Below, piece after piece: positions 33,907 through 41,915 of a stretch of 64,000 bases of DNA. Positions within the stretch are counted from its first letter, which is position 1. Every line of letters starts with the position of its first letter. Position numbers and translations under genes: made by a program. This DNA is from Tenacibaculum finnmarkense genomovar ulcerans (GTDB taxonomy: Bacteria > Bacteroidota > Bacteroidia > Flavobacteriales > Flavobacteriaceae): contig NZ_OENE01000004.1 of the NCBI RefSeq assembly GCF_900239495.1, positions 62,001 to 126,000 on the forward strand. Reading direction: 5' to 3'. The notes below the pieces were generated by a model. That model did no database searches, was not told the origin of the DNA, and worked only from the letters and a program-made list of their open reading frames with translations.

Positions 33907-35007
33907 CTAGTTATTTTGTTCTTTTTTACGAGCATCAATTCTAGCCTGTGCAATATTAAAAGCAGCTTGGTGTGTTGTGCTGTTTTCTTTATCTGCTAAA
34001 TTGAAAATATCTAAGGTTGTATTGTAAATATTTTCAGTTCTTTTTAAGCTCTCCACCTTGTCGTAGCCTGCAACTTCAGCATATACGTTTATAATTCCAC
34101 CAGCATTAATTAAAAAATCAGGTGCGTAAGCAATTCCTTTTTCTCTTAATAATTTACCGTGTCTTAACTCGTTTTCTAATTGATTATTTGCCGCACCAGC
34201 AACAATTTTTGCTTTTAATTGCGCAATACTTTGGTCATTTAAGGTAGCACCTAAGGCACATGGAGCATAAATGTCAACATCTAAACCATAAATATCATTT
34301 CCTAAAACAACATTAGCACCGTATTTTTTACTCAATTCTTCTAAACGAGCTTCGTTAATATCGTTTAAAATTACTTGAGCTCCTTCGTCAGTAATATGCT
34401 TTACTAAAGTTTCACCAACATGCCCAACTCCTTGAACTAATACTTTTTTACCAGCTAAGTTGTCTGATCCGAAACGGTATTTAGCAGCAGCTTTCATACC
34501 CATGTAAACTCCATAAGCTGTTACAGGCGATGGGTTTCCTGAACCACCAATTTCCTCAGAAATACCAGCAACATGTGGGGTTACTTCACGAATAACATCC
34601 ATGTCGTGAGTTTCCATACCAACATCTTCAGCAGTAATATATTTTCCACTTAATGAGTTTACATACGCTCCAAACTTACGCATTAATGCGTCGTTTTTTT
34701 GAGTTTTAGCATCACCTATAATTACGGCTTTACCACCACCAAGATTTAAGCCTGTAATTGCTGCTTTATAAGTCATTCCACGTGATAAACGCAACACATC
34801 ATTTAAGGCTTCTGATTCACTTTTATACTGCCACATTCTAGTACCTCCTAATGCAGGTCCTAATGTTGTATTATGAATACCAATTATTGCTTTTAAACCT
34901 GTATCTTCGTCATTACAAAAAACGATTTGTTCGTGATTGTCAAAAGATAATTGACCAAATACTGGGTCATTTTTAAGGTCTTTAATATCAACGATTTCTG
35001 ATTTCAT
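33907..35007 (-). CDS. Leucine dehydrogenase-type Glu/Leu/Phe/Val dehydrogenase
   Basis: 366 residues, the usual length. It deaminates branched-chain amino acids to 2-oxo acids with NAD. Marks: LGPALGGTRMW, GLNLGGGKAVIIGD (lysine near the substrate), AEDVGMETHDMD, Rossmann loop GVGHVGETLV and PCALGATLN. It links leucine, isoleucine and valine breakdown to branched fatty-acid synthesis. It is a single gene with one of the clearest promoters in the window and its own terminator. Confidence 0.94.
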   Translation of the reverse strand: MKSEIVDIKDLKNDPVFGQLSFDNHEQIVFCNDEDTGLKAIIGIHNTTLGPALGGTRMWQYKSESEALNDVLRLSRGMTYKAAITGLNLGGGKAVIIGDAKTQKNDALMRKFGAYVNSLSGKYITAEDVGMETHDMDVIREVTPHVAGISEEIGGSGNPSPVTAYGVYMGMKAAAKYRFGSDNLAGKKVLVQGVGHVGETLVKHITDEGAQVILNDINEARLEELSKKYGANVVLGNDIYGLDVDIYAPCALGATLNDQSIAQLKAKIVAGAANNQLENELRHGKLLREKGIAYAPDFLINAGGIINVYAEVAGYDKVESLKRTENIYNTTLDIFNLADKENSTTHQAAFNIAQARIDARKKEQNN

Positions 35008-35060
35008 TTGTTTTGGTTTTAATTTAGGGACTGTTTTATCAATCCCTAAAAATTTGAAGA

Positions 35061-35092
35061 CAAAAGTAAGAAATCGTTAAAACATAAGCAAA
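35061..35092 (-). promoter_or_regulatory. Promoter of the leucine dehydrogenase gene
   Basis: Minus strand TTTG (35092-35089), 20 bases, then TACTTTTG (35068-35061): both Bacteroidota elements exact and correctly spaced, ~55 bases before the ATG. Confidence 0.65.
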
Positions 35093-35170
35093 AAAAGAAA
35101 TCTTAATTACAGTATCTTTAACAATGTCACTTTATACCGTTGTTTTTTTAACTTAAAAACATTTTTTATC

Positions 35171-36925
35171 TTGAAATCATTAAAATATCTTAATAAATAT
35201 TTTGTTAAATATAAATGGCGCTTATTGCTAGGAACTTTAATTACAGTTTTGGCAAAAATTTTAACCCTTAAAATACCTGATTTTGTAGGGAATTCTTTAA
35301 ATATTGTAGAAGATTATCAGCTTGGAAAAGTAACTACTTTATCCGAAGTAAAAACAGTATTATTCAAAAATATAATGCTGATTATTGGTGTTACTTTATT
35401 GGGTGGTTTTTTTACTTTTTTTATGCGACAAACCATTATTGTAACCTCAAGAATGATAGAATTTGATTTGAAAAATGAAATTTATCAGCAATACCAACGA
35501 CTGTCTACTAATTTTTATAAAAAAAATAGAACGGGCGATTTAATGAACCGTATTAGTGAAGATGTTTCTAAGGTGCGTATGTATTTCGGACCGGCAATTA
35601 TGTACACTTTAAACATGATAATTTCGTTAATTGTTGGGTTTAGTCAAATGTATGAAATTTCGCCAACGCTTACTTTATATACTATGATTCCGTTTCCTAT
35701 TTTGTCGGTGTCTGTTTTTGTGTTAAGTAAACAAATTAACAAACGAAGTACGGTTGTTCAAGAATATTTATCAAAATTAACGACGTTTAATCAAGAGTTT
35801 TTTTCAGGAATTAATGTAGTTAAATCGTACGCAATAGAACAAGAAGTAATTGTTTCTTTTGATGAAATAGCCAATAAAAGTAAAGATAAAAATATCGAAT
35901 TACATAAGGTACAAGCCTTGTTTTTTCCGTTAATGATTTTATTAATCGGAATTAGTAATATTCTTGTTTTATATATTGGAGGGCAACAGTATATTGCCGG
36001 CGAAATTCAATTAGGCGCTATCGCTGCGTTTATTATGTATGTAAATATTCTTACCTGGCCAGTAGCAGTGGTTGGTTGGGTAACCTCTACGGTACAACAG
36101 GCGGCAGCATCGCAAGAACGAATTAATGAGTTTTTAGAGCAGGTTCCTGAAATTAGAAATAATACAAATACAGCTACAGAAATACAGGGTAAAATTGAAT
36201 TTAAAGATGTTTGTTTAACGTATGATAATACTAATATTACCGCATTAAATAACGTAAATTTAGTTATCGAAAAAGGTGAAACCTTGGCAATTTTAGGAAC
36301 TACAGGAAGTGGTAAGTCAACCATTATAAATTTAATTGCTCGATTATATGATGTTAGTAAAGGTGCTGTTTTAATCGATGGAAAAAACATAAAAGACTGT
36401 AATTTATACGATGTTAGAAATCAAATTGGTTTTGTACCGCAAGACCCATTTTTGTTTTCTGATAGCCTTGAGAATAATATTAAATTTGGGAAAGAAAATG
36501 CCACGAAACAAGAAATTATTCAAGCTGCTAAAAATGCGGTAATTCACGACAATATTATCAATTTTAAAAATGGCTATCAAACTGTTTTAGGTGAAAGAGG
36601 CGTTACTTTATCGGGCGGACAAAAACAACGAACCGCTATTGCTAGAGCTATTATTAAGACTCCGAAGATATTAATTTTTGATGATTGTTTATCGGCAGTT
36701 GATACCGAAACAGAGCAACAAATTCTCTCAAATTTAGACCGTATTTCAAAAGATAAAACAAGCATCATAATTAGCCACAGTGTTTCGTCTGTTAAAAATG
36801 CCGACAAAATAATCGTTTTAGATGCTGGTAAAGTTATTCAGCAAGGCGTTCATAATCAATTGATAAAAGTAGCGGGTTATTATAAAGAGTTATATGAACA
36901 ACAACTTTTAGAAAAAGAAATGTAA
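35171..36925 (+). CDS. ABC exporter, fused permease and ATPase (MsbA-like fold)
   Basis: 584 residues from a TTG codon; no ATG fits, as the first membrane segment begins soon after. Six membrane segments in the first ~310 residues, then an ATPase with Walker A GTTGSGKST from ~376, QIGFVPQDPFLFS Q-loop, signature LSGGQKQR and Walker B ILIFDDCLSAVDTETE. The residue after the Walker B aspartate is Asp instead of the catalytic Glu, which is typical of the non-canonical site of heterodimeric exporters. Substrate unknown: lipid or drug export. Confidence 0.88.
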   Translation: MKSLKYLNKYFVKYKWRLLLGTLITVLAKILTLKIPDFVGNSLNIVEDYQLGKVTTLSEVKTVLFKNIMLIIGVTLLGGFFTFFMRQTIIVTSRMIEFDLKNEIYQQYQRLSTNFYKKNRTGDLMNRISEDVSKVRMYFGPAIMYTLNMIISLIVGFSQMYEISPTLTLYTMIPFPILSVSVFVLSKQINKRSTVVQEYLSKLTTFNQEFFSGINVVKSYAIEQEVIVSFDEIANKSKDKNIELHKVQALFFPLMILLIGISNILVLYIGGQQYIAGEIQLGAIAAFIMYVNILTWPVAVVGWVTSTVQQAAASQERINEFLEQVPEIRNNTNTATEIQGKIEFKDVCLTYDNTNITALNNVNLVIEKGETLAILGTTGSGKSTIINLIARLYDVSKGAVLIDGKNIKDCNLYDVRNQIGFVPQDPFLFSDSLENNIKFGKENATKQEIIQAAKNAVIHDNIINFKNGYQTVLGERGVTLSGGQKQRTAIARAIIKTPKILIFDDCLSAVDTETEQQILSNLDRISKDKTSIIISHSVSSVKNADKIIVLDAGKVIQQGVHNQLIKVAGYYKELYEQQLLEKEM

Positions 36926-37006
36926 TGTTTCGTATTGCCAAATCAATTATTTTATTAGATTTGTTGAGCAATTTTAAGTAAATAATTATTATTTAAGAAA
37001 CGAACT

Positions 37007-37390
37007 ATGAGTGAGCGAGAGAGAGTAGAACAAGAAGAGATTTTTTCACAAGTTTTAAGAGCAGGAAGAAGAACCTACTTTTTTGATGTAAGATCTACAA
37101 AAGCAGATGACTACTATTTAACAGTCACTGAAAGTAAAAAATTTACGCATGATGATGGTTCTTTTCATTATCAAAAACATAAAATTTACTTATATAAAGA
37201 AGATTTTTCAGACTTTAAAGAAATGCTAAACAAAGCAACGAGTTTTATTGTTAATGAAAAGGGTTCGGAAGTAATTAGTGAGCGTCATCAAAAAGATTAT
37301 AAAAAAGAAGAAGAAGAGAGTCAAAGTGAGGTCGAAATAGCTTTAGCATCTACAAAAAGCTTTACCAATGTTTCTTTTGATGATATTTAA
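37007..37390 (+). CDS. DUF3276 (PUR-alpha-like) nucleic-acid-binding protein
   Basis: 127 residues. One PUR repeat: IFSQVLRAGRRTYFFDVRSTKADDYYLTVTESKK followed by HKIYLYKEDFSDFKEML. Homologues in Borrelia and Bacteroidota bind single-stranded DNA or RNA. The acidic C-terminal tail (KKEEEESQSEVE) is typical of the flavobacterial form. Its function here is unknown. It is followed by a bidirectional terminator. Confidence 0.9.
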   Translation: MSERERVEQEEIFSQVLRAGRRTYFFDVRSTKADDYYLTVTESKKFTHDDGSFHYQKHKIYLYKEDFSDFKEMLNKATSFIVNEKGSEVISERHQKDYKKEEEESQSEVEIALASTKSFTNVSFDDI

Positions 37391-37474
37391 TCAGCATAAA
37401 AACGAATAATTATACAGCAATTTATTGTTATAAATTGTTGCTAAAAAAATAGTATTTTAAATTCAATTTACACT

Positions 37475-37507
37475 AAAAGCACCTAACTCTTAACAGTTGG
37501 TGCTTTT
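37475..37507. terminator. Bidirectional terminator between DUF3276 and isochorismate synthase genes
   Basis: AAAAGCACC (37475-37483) pairs with 37499-37507, and AAC/GTT extends the stem past a one-base bulge; T-runs on both strands; convergent genes. Confidence 0.8.
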
Positions 37508-37516
37508 TACTTTTAG

Positions 37517-38587
37517 TTACAACACTTTTTTCATCGTTTCTGATTTTGAAACCGTTTCTAGCCATTCACTTTCAGGATTGCTTTCTTTGGTAATTCCGCC
37601 GCCAATAAAAAGAACTGCTATATCTTTTTTAATTTCCATACATCGTAAATTCACAAAAAGTTCCGAAGTATTTTTACTTGTTTCGTTTAAGTTTAATTCA
37701 CCTAAAAAACCTGTATAATACGCTCTATTATAGTTTTCGTTTTTTAAAATAAATGCCTTAGATACTTCTAAAGGTACACCGCAAACCGCAGGAGTTGGGT
37801 GTAGCTTTTTGATTAGAACAGCATTTTTAGTGGTAATTTTTCCTGAAATTAACGTTTTTAAATGCAGTAAATTCCCTGCTTTTGCTGTTTTTACTTCGCC
37901 TTTTTCGAGTGAATTACAAATTCCAGAAAGTTTATCGGTTATATAATCGGTAACAAATTGTTGTTCTTCAAGTTCTTTAGGTTGCCAAATAACATTTGTT
38001 GTTCCTTTAAAAACTTGAGTTCCGGCTAAAGACATTGTTTTAAATTGTTGTTCTTTAATTTTAACTAAAGTTTCAGGGGTCGCGCCAAGCCACATTCCTA
38101 CCTTTGGATGATACCAAACATAAGTAAATGCGGTGTTGTAATTTGCAAGTAGTTTTTTAAAAACACTAATTACATTAAAATCGGTAAGTTTTATAAGCTC
38201 TTTTCTCGATAAAATAACTTTTTTAAAAAGCCCTGAATTAATAGCATCAATTCCTTTTTGAACTAACTTGATATGTGCTTTTTCTTGGCGATCATCTTGC
38301 TTGTTTTTCTGATGATTTTTTGACTTACTTTCTGAATCAGCATCAGTAATAATAGGATTTAAGGAGTTTTCTTGTAAAAATTCCGCTTTATTTCTAGGGA
38401 TTAAAATCGCTTTATTTTTATCATCAAAAGCTGCGAAAACAAAGCCACTTTCAGTATAGTTTGTAGCGGTATATAAGGTGTCGTTATTTTGAAAAAAACC
38501 ATTTAACAGGGTTGAATTTGGTTTTCTGTAAACAACAAAAGGTAGTTTATTTTCGAGTGCTTTTTCTATTTTTGAAAATATGTTCAA
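37517..38587 (-). CDS. menF: Isochorismate synthase (MenF/EntC type)
   Basis: 356 residues. Chorismate-binding enzyme: KVILSRKELI (catalytic lysine region), MWLGATPETLV, HPTPAVCGVPLE, GFLGELN and VLFIGGGITKESNPESEW. It makes isochorismate, the first committed step to menaquinone (or a siderophore). The neighbouring gene upstream on the same strand is a YdiI/MenI-like thioesterase, which argues for menaquinone. The first ~100 residues are poorly conserved, as usual. Confidence 0.9.
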   Translation of the reverse strand: MNIFSKIEKALENKLPFVVYRKPNSTLLNGFFQNNDTLYTATNYTESGFVFAAFDDKNKAILIPRNKAEFLQENSLNPIITDADSESKSKNHQKNKQDDRQEKAHIKLVQKGIDAINSGLFKKVILSRKELIKLTDFNVISVFKKLLANYNTAFTYVWYHPKVGMWLGATPETLVKIKEQQFKTMSLAGTQVFKGTTNVIWQPKELEEQQFVTDYITDKLSGICNSLEKGEVKTAKAGNLLHLKTLISGKITTKNAVLIKKLHPTPAVCGVPLEVSKAFILKNENYNRAYYTGFLGELNLNETSKNTSELFVNLRCMEIKKDIAVLFIGGGITKESNPESEWLETVSKSETMKKVL

Positions 38588-38619
38588 TCTAAATTTATTT
38601 TATAATTAGGCTAAAAATC

Positions 38620-39048
38620 TTACTTTTTATCTGAAATTTTATCTAAAACAATGTTGGTTATTTTACATAAAGAAATTAAATTATGTTGTTCATCAACAAT
38701 TTTAACTTCCCATAAATGCGTAGTTCTTCCTTGGTGAACGGCTTTTGCAGTAGCGAAAACAGTACCGTCTTTTTTGCTTTTTACATGATTAATACTAAGC
38801 TCAATTCCTTTTACAATTTTGCTGTTATCATTTAAAAAAAAAGCCGAAGCACAGCTACCAACGGTTTCCGCTAAAGCAGCTGTAGCACCACCGTGTAAAA
38901 TTCCGTGAGGCTGATGTACTTTTGAATTTACAGGCATTTTGGCGGTAATAAAATCTTCGCCAACGTCAACAAACTCAATTTGAAGCGTTTCCATTAAGGT
39001 GTTTTTATTGTAACTATTAAGTATTTCTAGTGATTGTTGTGTATCCAT
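38620..39048 (-). CDS. menI: Hotdog thioesterase, likely DHNA-CoA hydrolase (MenI/YdiI-like)
   Basis: 142 residues from the ATG at 39048; the upstream open frame overlaps the divergent promoter and is not used. The core QPHGILHGGATAALAETVGS carries the catalytic glutamate and matches the segment I recall from E. coli YdiI, which hydrolyses 1,4-dihydroxy-2-naphthoyl-CoA in menaquinone synthesis. It lies 32 bases upstream of the isochorismate synthase gene on the same strand. PaaI-type phenylacetyl-CoA thioesterase is the alternative. Confidence 0.78.
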   Translation of the reverse strand: MDTQQSLEILNSYNKNTLMETLQIEFVDVGEDFITAKMPVNSKVHQPHGILHGGATAALAETVGSCASAFFLNDNSKIVKGIELSINHVKSKKDGTVFATAKAVHQGRTTHLWEVKIVDEQHNLISLCKITNIVLDKISDKK

Positions 39049-39076
39049 TTTATTAAAATTATCATTCAAAAATACG

Positions 39077-39084
39077 TATTTTTG
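39077..39084 (+). promoter_or_regulatory. -7 promoter element before the pRiA4b ORF3-like gene
   Basis: TATTTTTG, an exact TAnnTTTG match, 20 bases before the ATG at 39105, in the divergent intergenic region. No clear -33 element. Confidence 0.4.
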
Positions 39085-39104
39085 TAGCGACAAAAAATGA
39101 TAGA

Positions 39105-39623
39105 ATGTATAAAGTACGTGTAATTTTAGATACAAAAAAAGATGTAATAAGAACCTTGGTGGTTAATCAGGCAAAATCATTAGAAGATTTGCATGCTGAT
39201 ATTGCTAAATCATTTGGTTTTAATGGGCAAGAAATGGCATCTTTTTATCGAACAGATGAAGATTGGAATCAAGGAGAAGAAATTCCTTTATTTGATATGT
39301 CGGAAGATGGCGAAGCACCATCAATGGCAAGCTGTGTTATAAAAGAAACCTTACCAAATACGAACGATAAGTTAATATATGTGTATGATTTTTTACAAAT
39401 GTGGACTTTTTATGTAGAAGTTGTAGAGCAATCAGCCGAAGAAGTTAACGAAACTAAAATAATTTTAACCGTTGGTGAAATTCCTGACAAGGCTCCTAAA
39501 AAAGAATTTACAGCCACCAAAGAAGATCAAGATGGTAATTTTGAAGATGATTTTGATGATCAATTGAATGATCAGTTTACAAGTTTTGAAAATATCGATG
39601 ATTTCGATTTCGAAAACTACTAA
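39105..39623 (+). CDS. pRiA4b ORF3-like protein
   Basis: 172 residues. It starts MYKVRVILDTKKDVIRTLVV and carries LEDLHADIAKSFGFNGQEMASFY, LIYVYDFLQMWTFYVEVV, the pattern of the plasmid pRiA4b ORF-3 family (a beta/alpha ubiquitin-like fold). The C-terminus is strongly acidic (DDFDDQLNDQF...DDFDFENY). Despite the family name, which comes from plasmid and IS contexts, this form is a conserved chromosomal gene in flavobacteria. Function unknown. Terminator downstream. Confidence 0.8.
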   Translation: MYKVRVILDTKKDVIRTLVVNQAKSLEDLHADIAKSFGFNGQEMASFYRTDEDWNQGEEIPLFDMSEDGEAPSMASCVIKETLPNTNDKLIYVYDFLQMWTFYVEVVEQSAEEVNETKIILTVGEIPDKAPKKEFTATKEDQDGNFEDDFDDQLNDQFTSFENIDDFDFENY

Positions 39624-39632
39624 AGCGATAAG

Positions 39633-39672
39633 AAAAGTGCGTGTTATTTAAAAATAATCCGCACTTTTTTTA
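39633..39672 (+). terminator. Terminator after the pRiA4b ORF3-like gene
   Basis: AAAAGTGCG (39633-39641) pairs with 39660-39668, with TTATTT/AAATAA inside and a T-run after. Confidence 0.75.
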
Positions 39673-39746
39673 GCATCAATATATTTTTAGGAATTACTTC
39701 AATGAAAAGAGTTGCATTAGAATATTAAATTTTATATATTTAAAAG

Positions 39747-40367
39747 ATGGCACAATTTATAAAACTGTATAACGAAAATCCAAATCCGAAAGAAATTGCT
39801 AAAATTGTAAAAGTATTACAAAATGGCGGTTTAATTATTTATCCAACAGATACCGTTTATGGGCTAGGTTGTGATATTACCAATACAAAAGCATTAGAAA
39901 AAATTGCCAAAATAAAGGGAGTGAAGCTAGAAAAATCTAATTTTTCGTTTATCTGTAATAATTTAAGTCATTTATCAGATTACGTAAAACAAATAGATTC
40001 TTCAACTTTTAAAATATTAAAAAGAGCCTTGCCTGGTGCTTATACTTTTATTTTACCGGGAAGTAATTCATTGCCAAAGGCTTTTAAAAAACGTAAAACC
40101 GTAGGTATTCGTGTGCCAGATAATGCCATAGCGCAAGCAATTGTGGCGGCTTTAGGAAATCCAATAGTTTCTACTTCTATTCATGATGATGATCAGCTTA
40201 TAGAATATACCACAGATCCTGAATTAATTTTTGAGAAATGGCAAAATATTGTTGATATTGTTATTGATGGCGGTTATGGCGATAATCAAGCATCAACAGT
40301 TATTGATTTAACTAGTGATTATCCTGAAGTAATTCGACAAGGTAAAGGAAGTTTAGATATTTTGTAA
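39747..40367 (+). CDS. tsaC: Threonylcarbamoyl-AMP synthase (TsaC/Sua5/YrdC family)
   Basis: 206 residues. YrdC-fold enzyme: IIYPTDTVYGLGCD, SNFSFICNNLSHLSDYV, ALPGAYTFIL, VGIRVPDN and PIVSTSIH. It makes threonylcarbamoyl-adenylate, which TsaD (encoded at 48.8-49.8 kb in this window) uses for t6A37 of ANN-decoding tRNAs. Short form without the Sua5 C-terminal domain. Confidence 0.93.
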   Translation: MAQFIKLYNENPNPKEIAKIVKVLQNGGLIIYPTDTVYGLGCDITNTKALEKIAKIKGVKLEKSNFSFICNNLSHLSDYVKQIDSSTFKILKRALPGAYTFILPGSNSLPKAFKKRKTVGIRVPDNAIAQAIVAALGNPIVSTSIHDDDQLIEYTTDPELIFEKWQNIVDIVIDGGYGDNQASTVIDLTSDYPEVIRQGKGSLDIL

Positions 40368-40376
40368 AAAATACGC

Positions 40377-40410
40377 CCCGTAGAGACGCGATACTTCGCG
40401 TCTCTACGGG
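40377..40410. repeat. GC-rich 15-bp palindrome, dispersed-repeat-like terminator
   Basis: CCCGTAGAGACGCGA (40377-40391) pairs perfectly with 40396-40410 around TACT, between two convergent genes. The base composition contrasts sharply with the AT-rich surroundings and I recall near-identical palindromes (TAGAGACGCGA...TCGCGTCTCTA) scattered in other bacterial genomes. It can act as a terminator for both genes; there is no T-run. Confidence 0.75.
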
Positions 40411-40419
40411 ATATGTGCG

Positions 40420-41430
40420 TTATTTTAATTCATTAAACTTCTTTCGCCCTAAAGCATAACACTGCCAAACAATAGAAGTATGCTTGTTATAATTTGATTT
40501 TTGCTGTAATTTTTTTCTTTTACCAAGGAATTTAAAAAAGTTCGCATAAAAGCTAAAATGAGCTTTTAAAATAGCCATAGTATGTTTGGGTTTTAATTCT
40601 GCTAAAAATTTAATCCCTGCAATTCCGTCTAAAATTAATCTAGAAAAAATTACAAAAAACACCAATTTGGTAGGTACATTTTTAAGGATATTCAATAAGC
40701 TATTTCTGAAATTTAAATAGGTTTTCTGCGGGTTTATTGCCTGTAAGGTTGCACCGCCAACATGATAAACTGTTGAATTTCCTACATATTTAATAGTAAA
40801 ATTTTCATTTTTTGCTCGCCAACATAAATCGATTTCTTCTTGATGTGCAAAATAATCTTCATCAAAACCATTTAGTTGATGATATACTTTTGAACGAATA
40901 AAAAAGCAAGCTCCAGAAGCCCAAAAAATTTCGGTAGTATCGTTAAACTGCCCGTTATCGGTTTCTAAGTTATTAAAAATACGTCCACGGCAATACGGAT
41001 ACCCATATAAATCGATAAAACCACCGCCAGCACCTGCGTATTCAAATTTAGTTTTATCTTTCTTTTTTTGTTTAAAATCTAAAATTTTTGGCTGAATAAT
41101 AGCGGTGTTTTCTTCTTTTTTAAAGATATCTAAAACAGGAGTCAACCAGTTTTTAGTAACCTCAATATCAGAATTTACTAAACAATAAATATCGGCATTA
41201 ATATGTTGTAAAGCATCATTATATCCTTTTGCATAACCGCCGTTACTACTGTTTTCTACTATTTTAACGGTCGGGAAATTTTGTCTGATAAAAGCGATAG
41301 AATCATCCGAAGAAGCATTATCGGCAACATAAATATCAGCCTGATTTACACTGAAATTTACGATACTTGGTAAAAATTGTTCTAATAATTGTTTACCATT
41401 CCAATTTAATATAACGACTGCTGTTTTCAT
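40420..41430 (-). CDS. Family 2 glycosyltransferase
   Basis: 336 residues. GT-A fold: VVILNWNGKQLLEQFLPSI at the N-terminus, VADNASSDDS, SSNGGYAKGYNDAL, DIYCLVNSDIEV (DxD-type), and FDEDYFAHQEEIDLCWRAKN, the ED-x-Dxxx acceptor motif. A C-terminal hydrophobic helix (~255-275) suggests membrane contact. It resembles rhamnosyltransferase-type enzymes for cell-surface polysaccharide or lipid-linked glycans. It stands 24 bases downstream of the HsdR-N-like gene. Confidence 0.9.
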   Translation of the reverse strand: MKTAVVILNWNGKQLLEQFLPSIVNFSVNQADIYVADNASSDDSIAFIRQNFPTVKIVENSSNGGYAKGYNDALQHINADIYCLVNSDIEVTKNWLTPVLDIFKKEENTAIIQPKILDFKQKKKDKTKFEYAGAGGGFIDLYGYPYCRGRIFNNLETDNGQFNDTTEIFWASGACFFIRSKVYHQLNGFDEDYFAHQEEIDLCWRAKNENFTIKYVGNSTVYHVGGATLQAINPQKTYLNFRNSLLNILKNVPTKLVFFVIFSRLILDGIAGIKFLAELKPKHTMAILKAHFSFYANFFKFLGKRKKLQQKSNYNKHTSIVWQCYALGRKKFNELK

Positions 41431-41454
41431 AATTGCGAATTTATCAATTATTTA

Positions 41455-41898
41455 TTATTTATAATCAGGAATATCTCTTAAAAAAATATAGGTTTCGTTT
41501 TCTTTATCAAGCTGACAGAAATAATGCTCTAATCCGTTGGTAACAATTAGATAATTGGCATTTAGTTTTAAGTTATAACGTGCAATTTGATCGAAAGTAT
41601 CTTGGGCAATTTTAATTTTTGGCGCTTTACATTCCACAATAATATTCGGCGTTCCATCCGAAGAAAAAATAACAATATCGGTTCGTTTTTTTAAGTTGTT
41701 AATAATTAGCTGTTTTTCAATAGCAATTAAAGTTGCAGGGTATTTTTTTTCCTCCATTAAAAACCGCACAAAATGTTGCCGAACCCATTCTTCAGGAGTC
41801 AATACCAAGTATTTTTTTCTTAAATTATCAAAAATAAACGTCTTATTATCGTTACTTTTGAGCCTAAATTTGTAGGTAGGAAGATTCAATTTTTGCAT
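41455..41898 (-). CDS. Small PD-(D/E)xK protein resembling the HsdR N-terminal domain
   Basis: 147 residues. It has a nuclease core: LIINNLKKRTDIVIFSSDGTPNIIVECKAP gives the Asp and the Glu-x-Lys of the PD-(D/E)xK fold, preceded by EEWVRQHFVRFLMEEKKYP. It corresponds to the N-terminal domain of type I restriction HsdR subunits but there is no helicase, HsdM or HsdS. Divergent from holA with only 17 bases between starts, an arrangement I recall as common in flavobacteria, so it is more likely housekeeping (repair-type) than restriction. Confidence 0.82.
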   Translation of the reverse strand: MQKLNLPTYKFRLKSNDNKTFIFDNLRKKYLVLTPEEWVRQHFVRFLMEEKKYPATLIAIEKQLIINNLKKRTDIVIFSSDGTPNIIVECKAPKIKIAQDTFDQIARYNLKLNANYLIVTNGLEHYFCQLDKENETYIFLRDIPDYK

Positions 41899-41915
41899 GC
41901 TTCAAAAATAAGAAA

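Noticed and set aside
39105..39623. Plasmid or insertion-sequence remnant, suggested by the pRiA4b ORF3 / IS1096 passenger family name
   Set aside because: No transposase, inverted ends or compositional break; the gene sits in an ordinary chromosomal order with its own promoter element and terminator.
41455..41898. Type I restriction system
   Set aside because: Only an HsdR-N-like domain is present; no helicase motor, methylase or specificity gene nearby.
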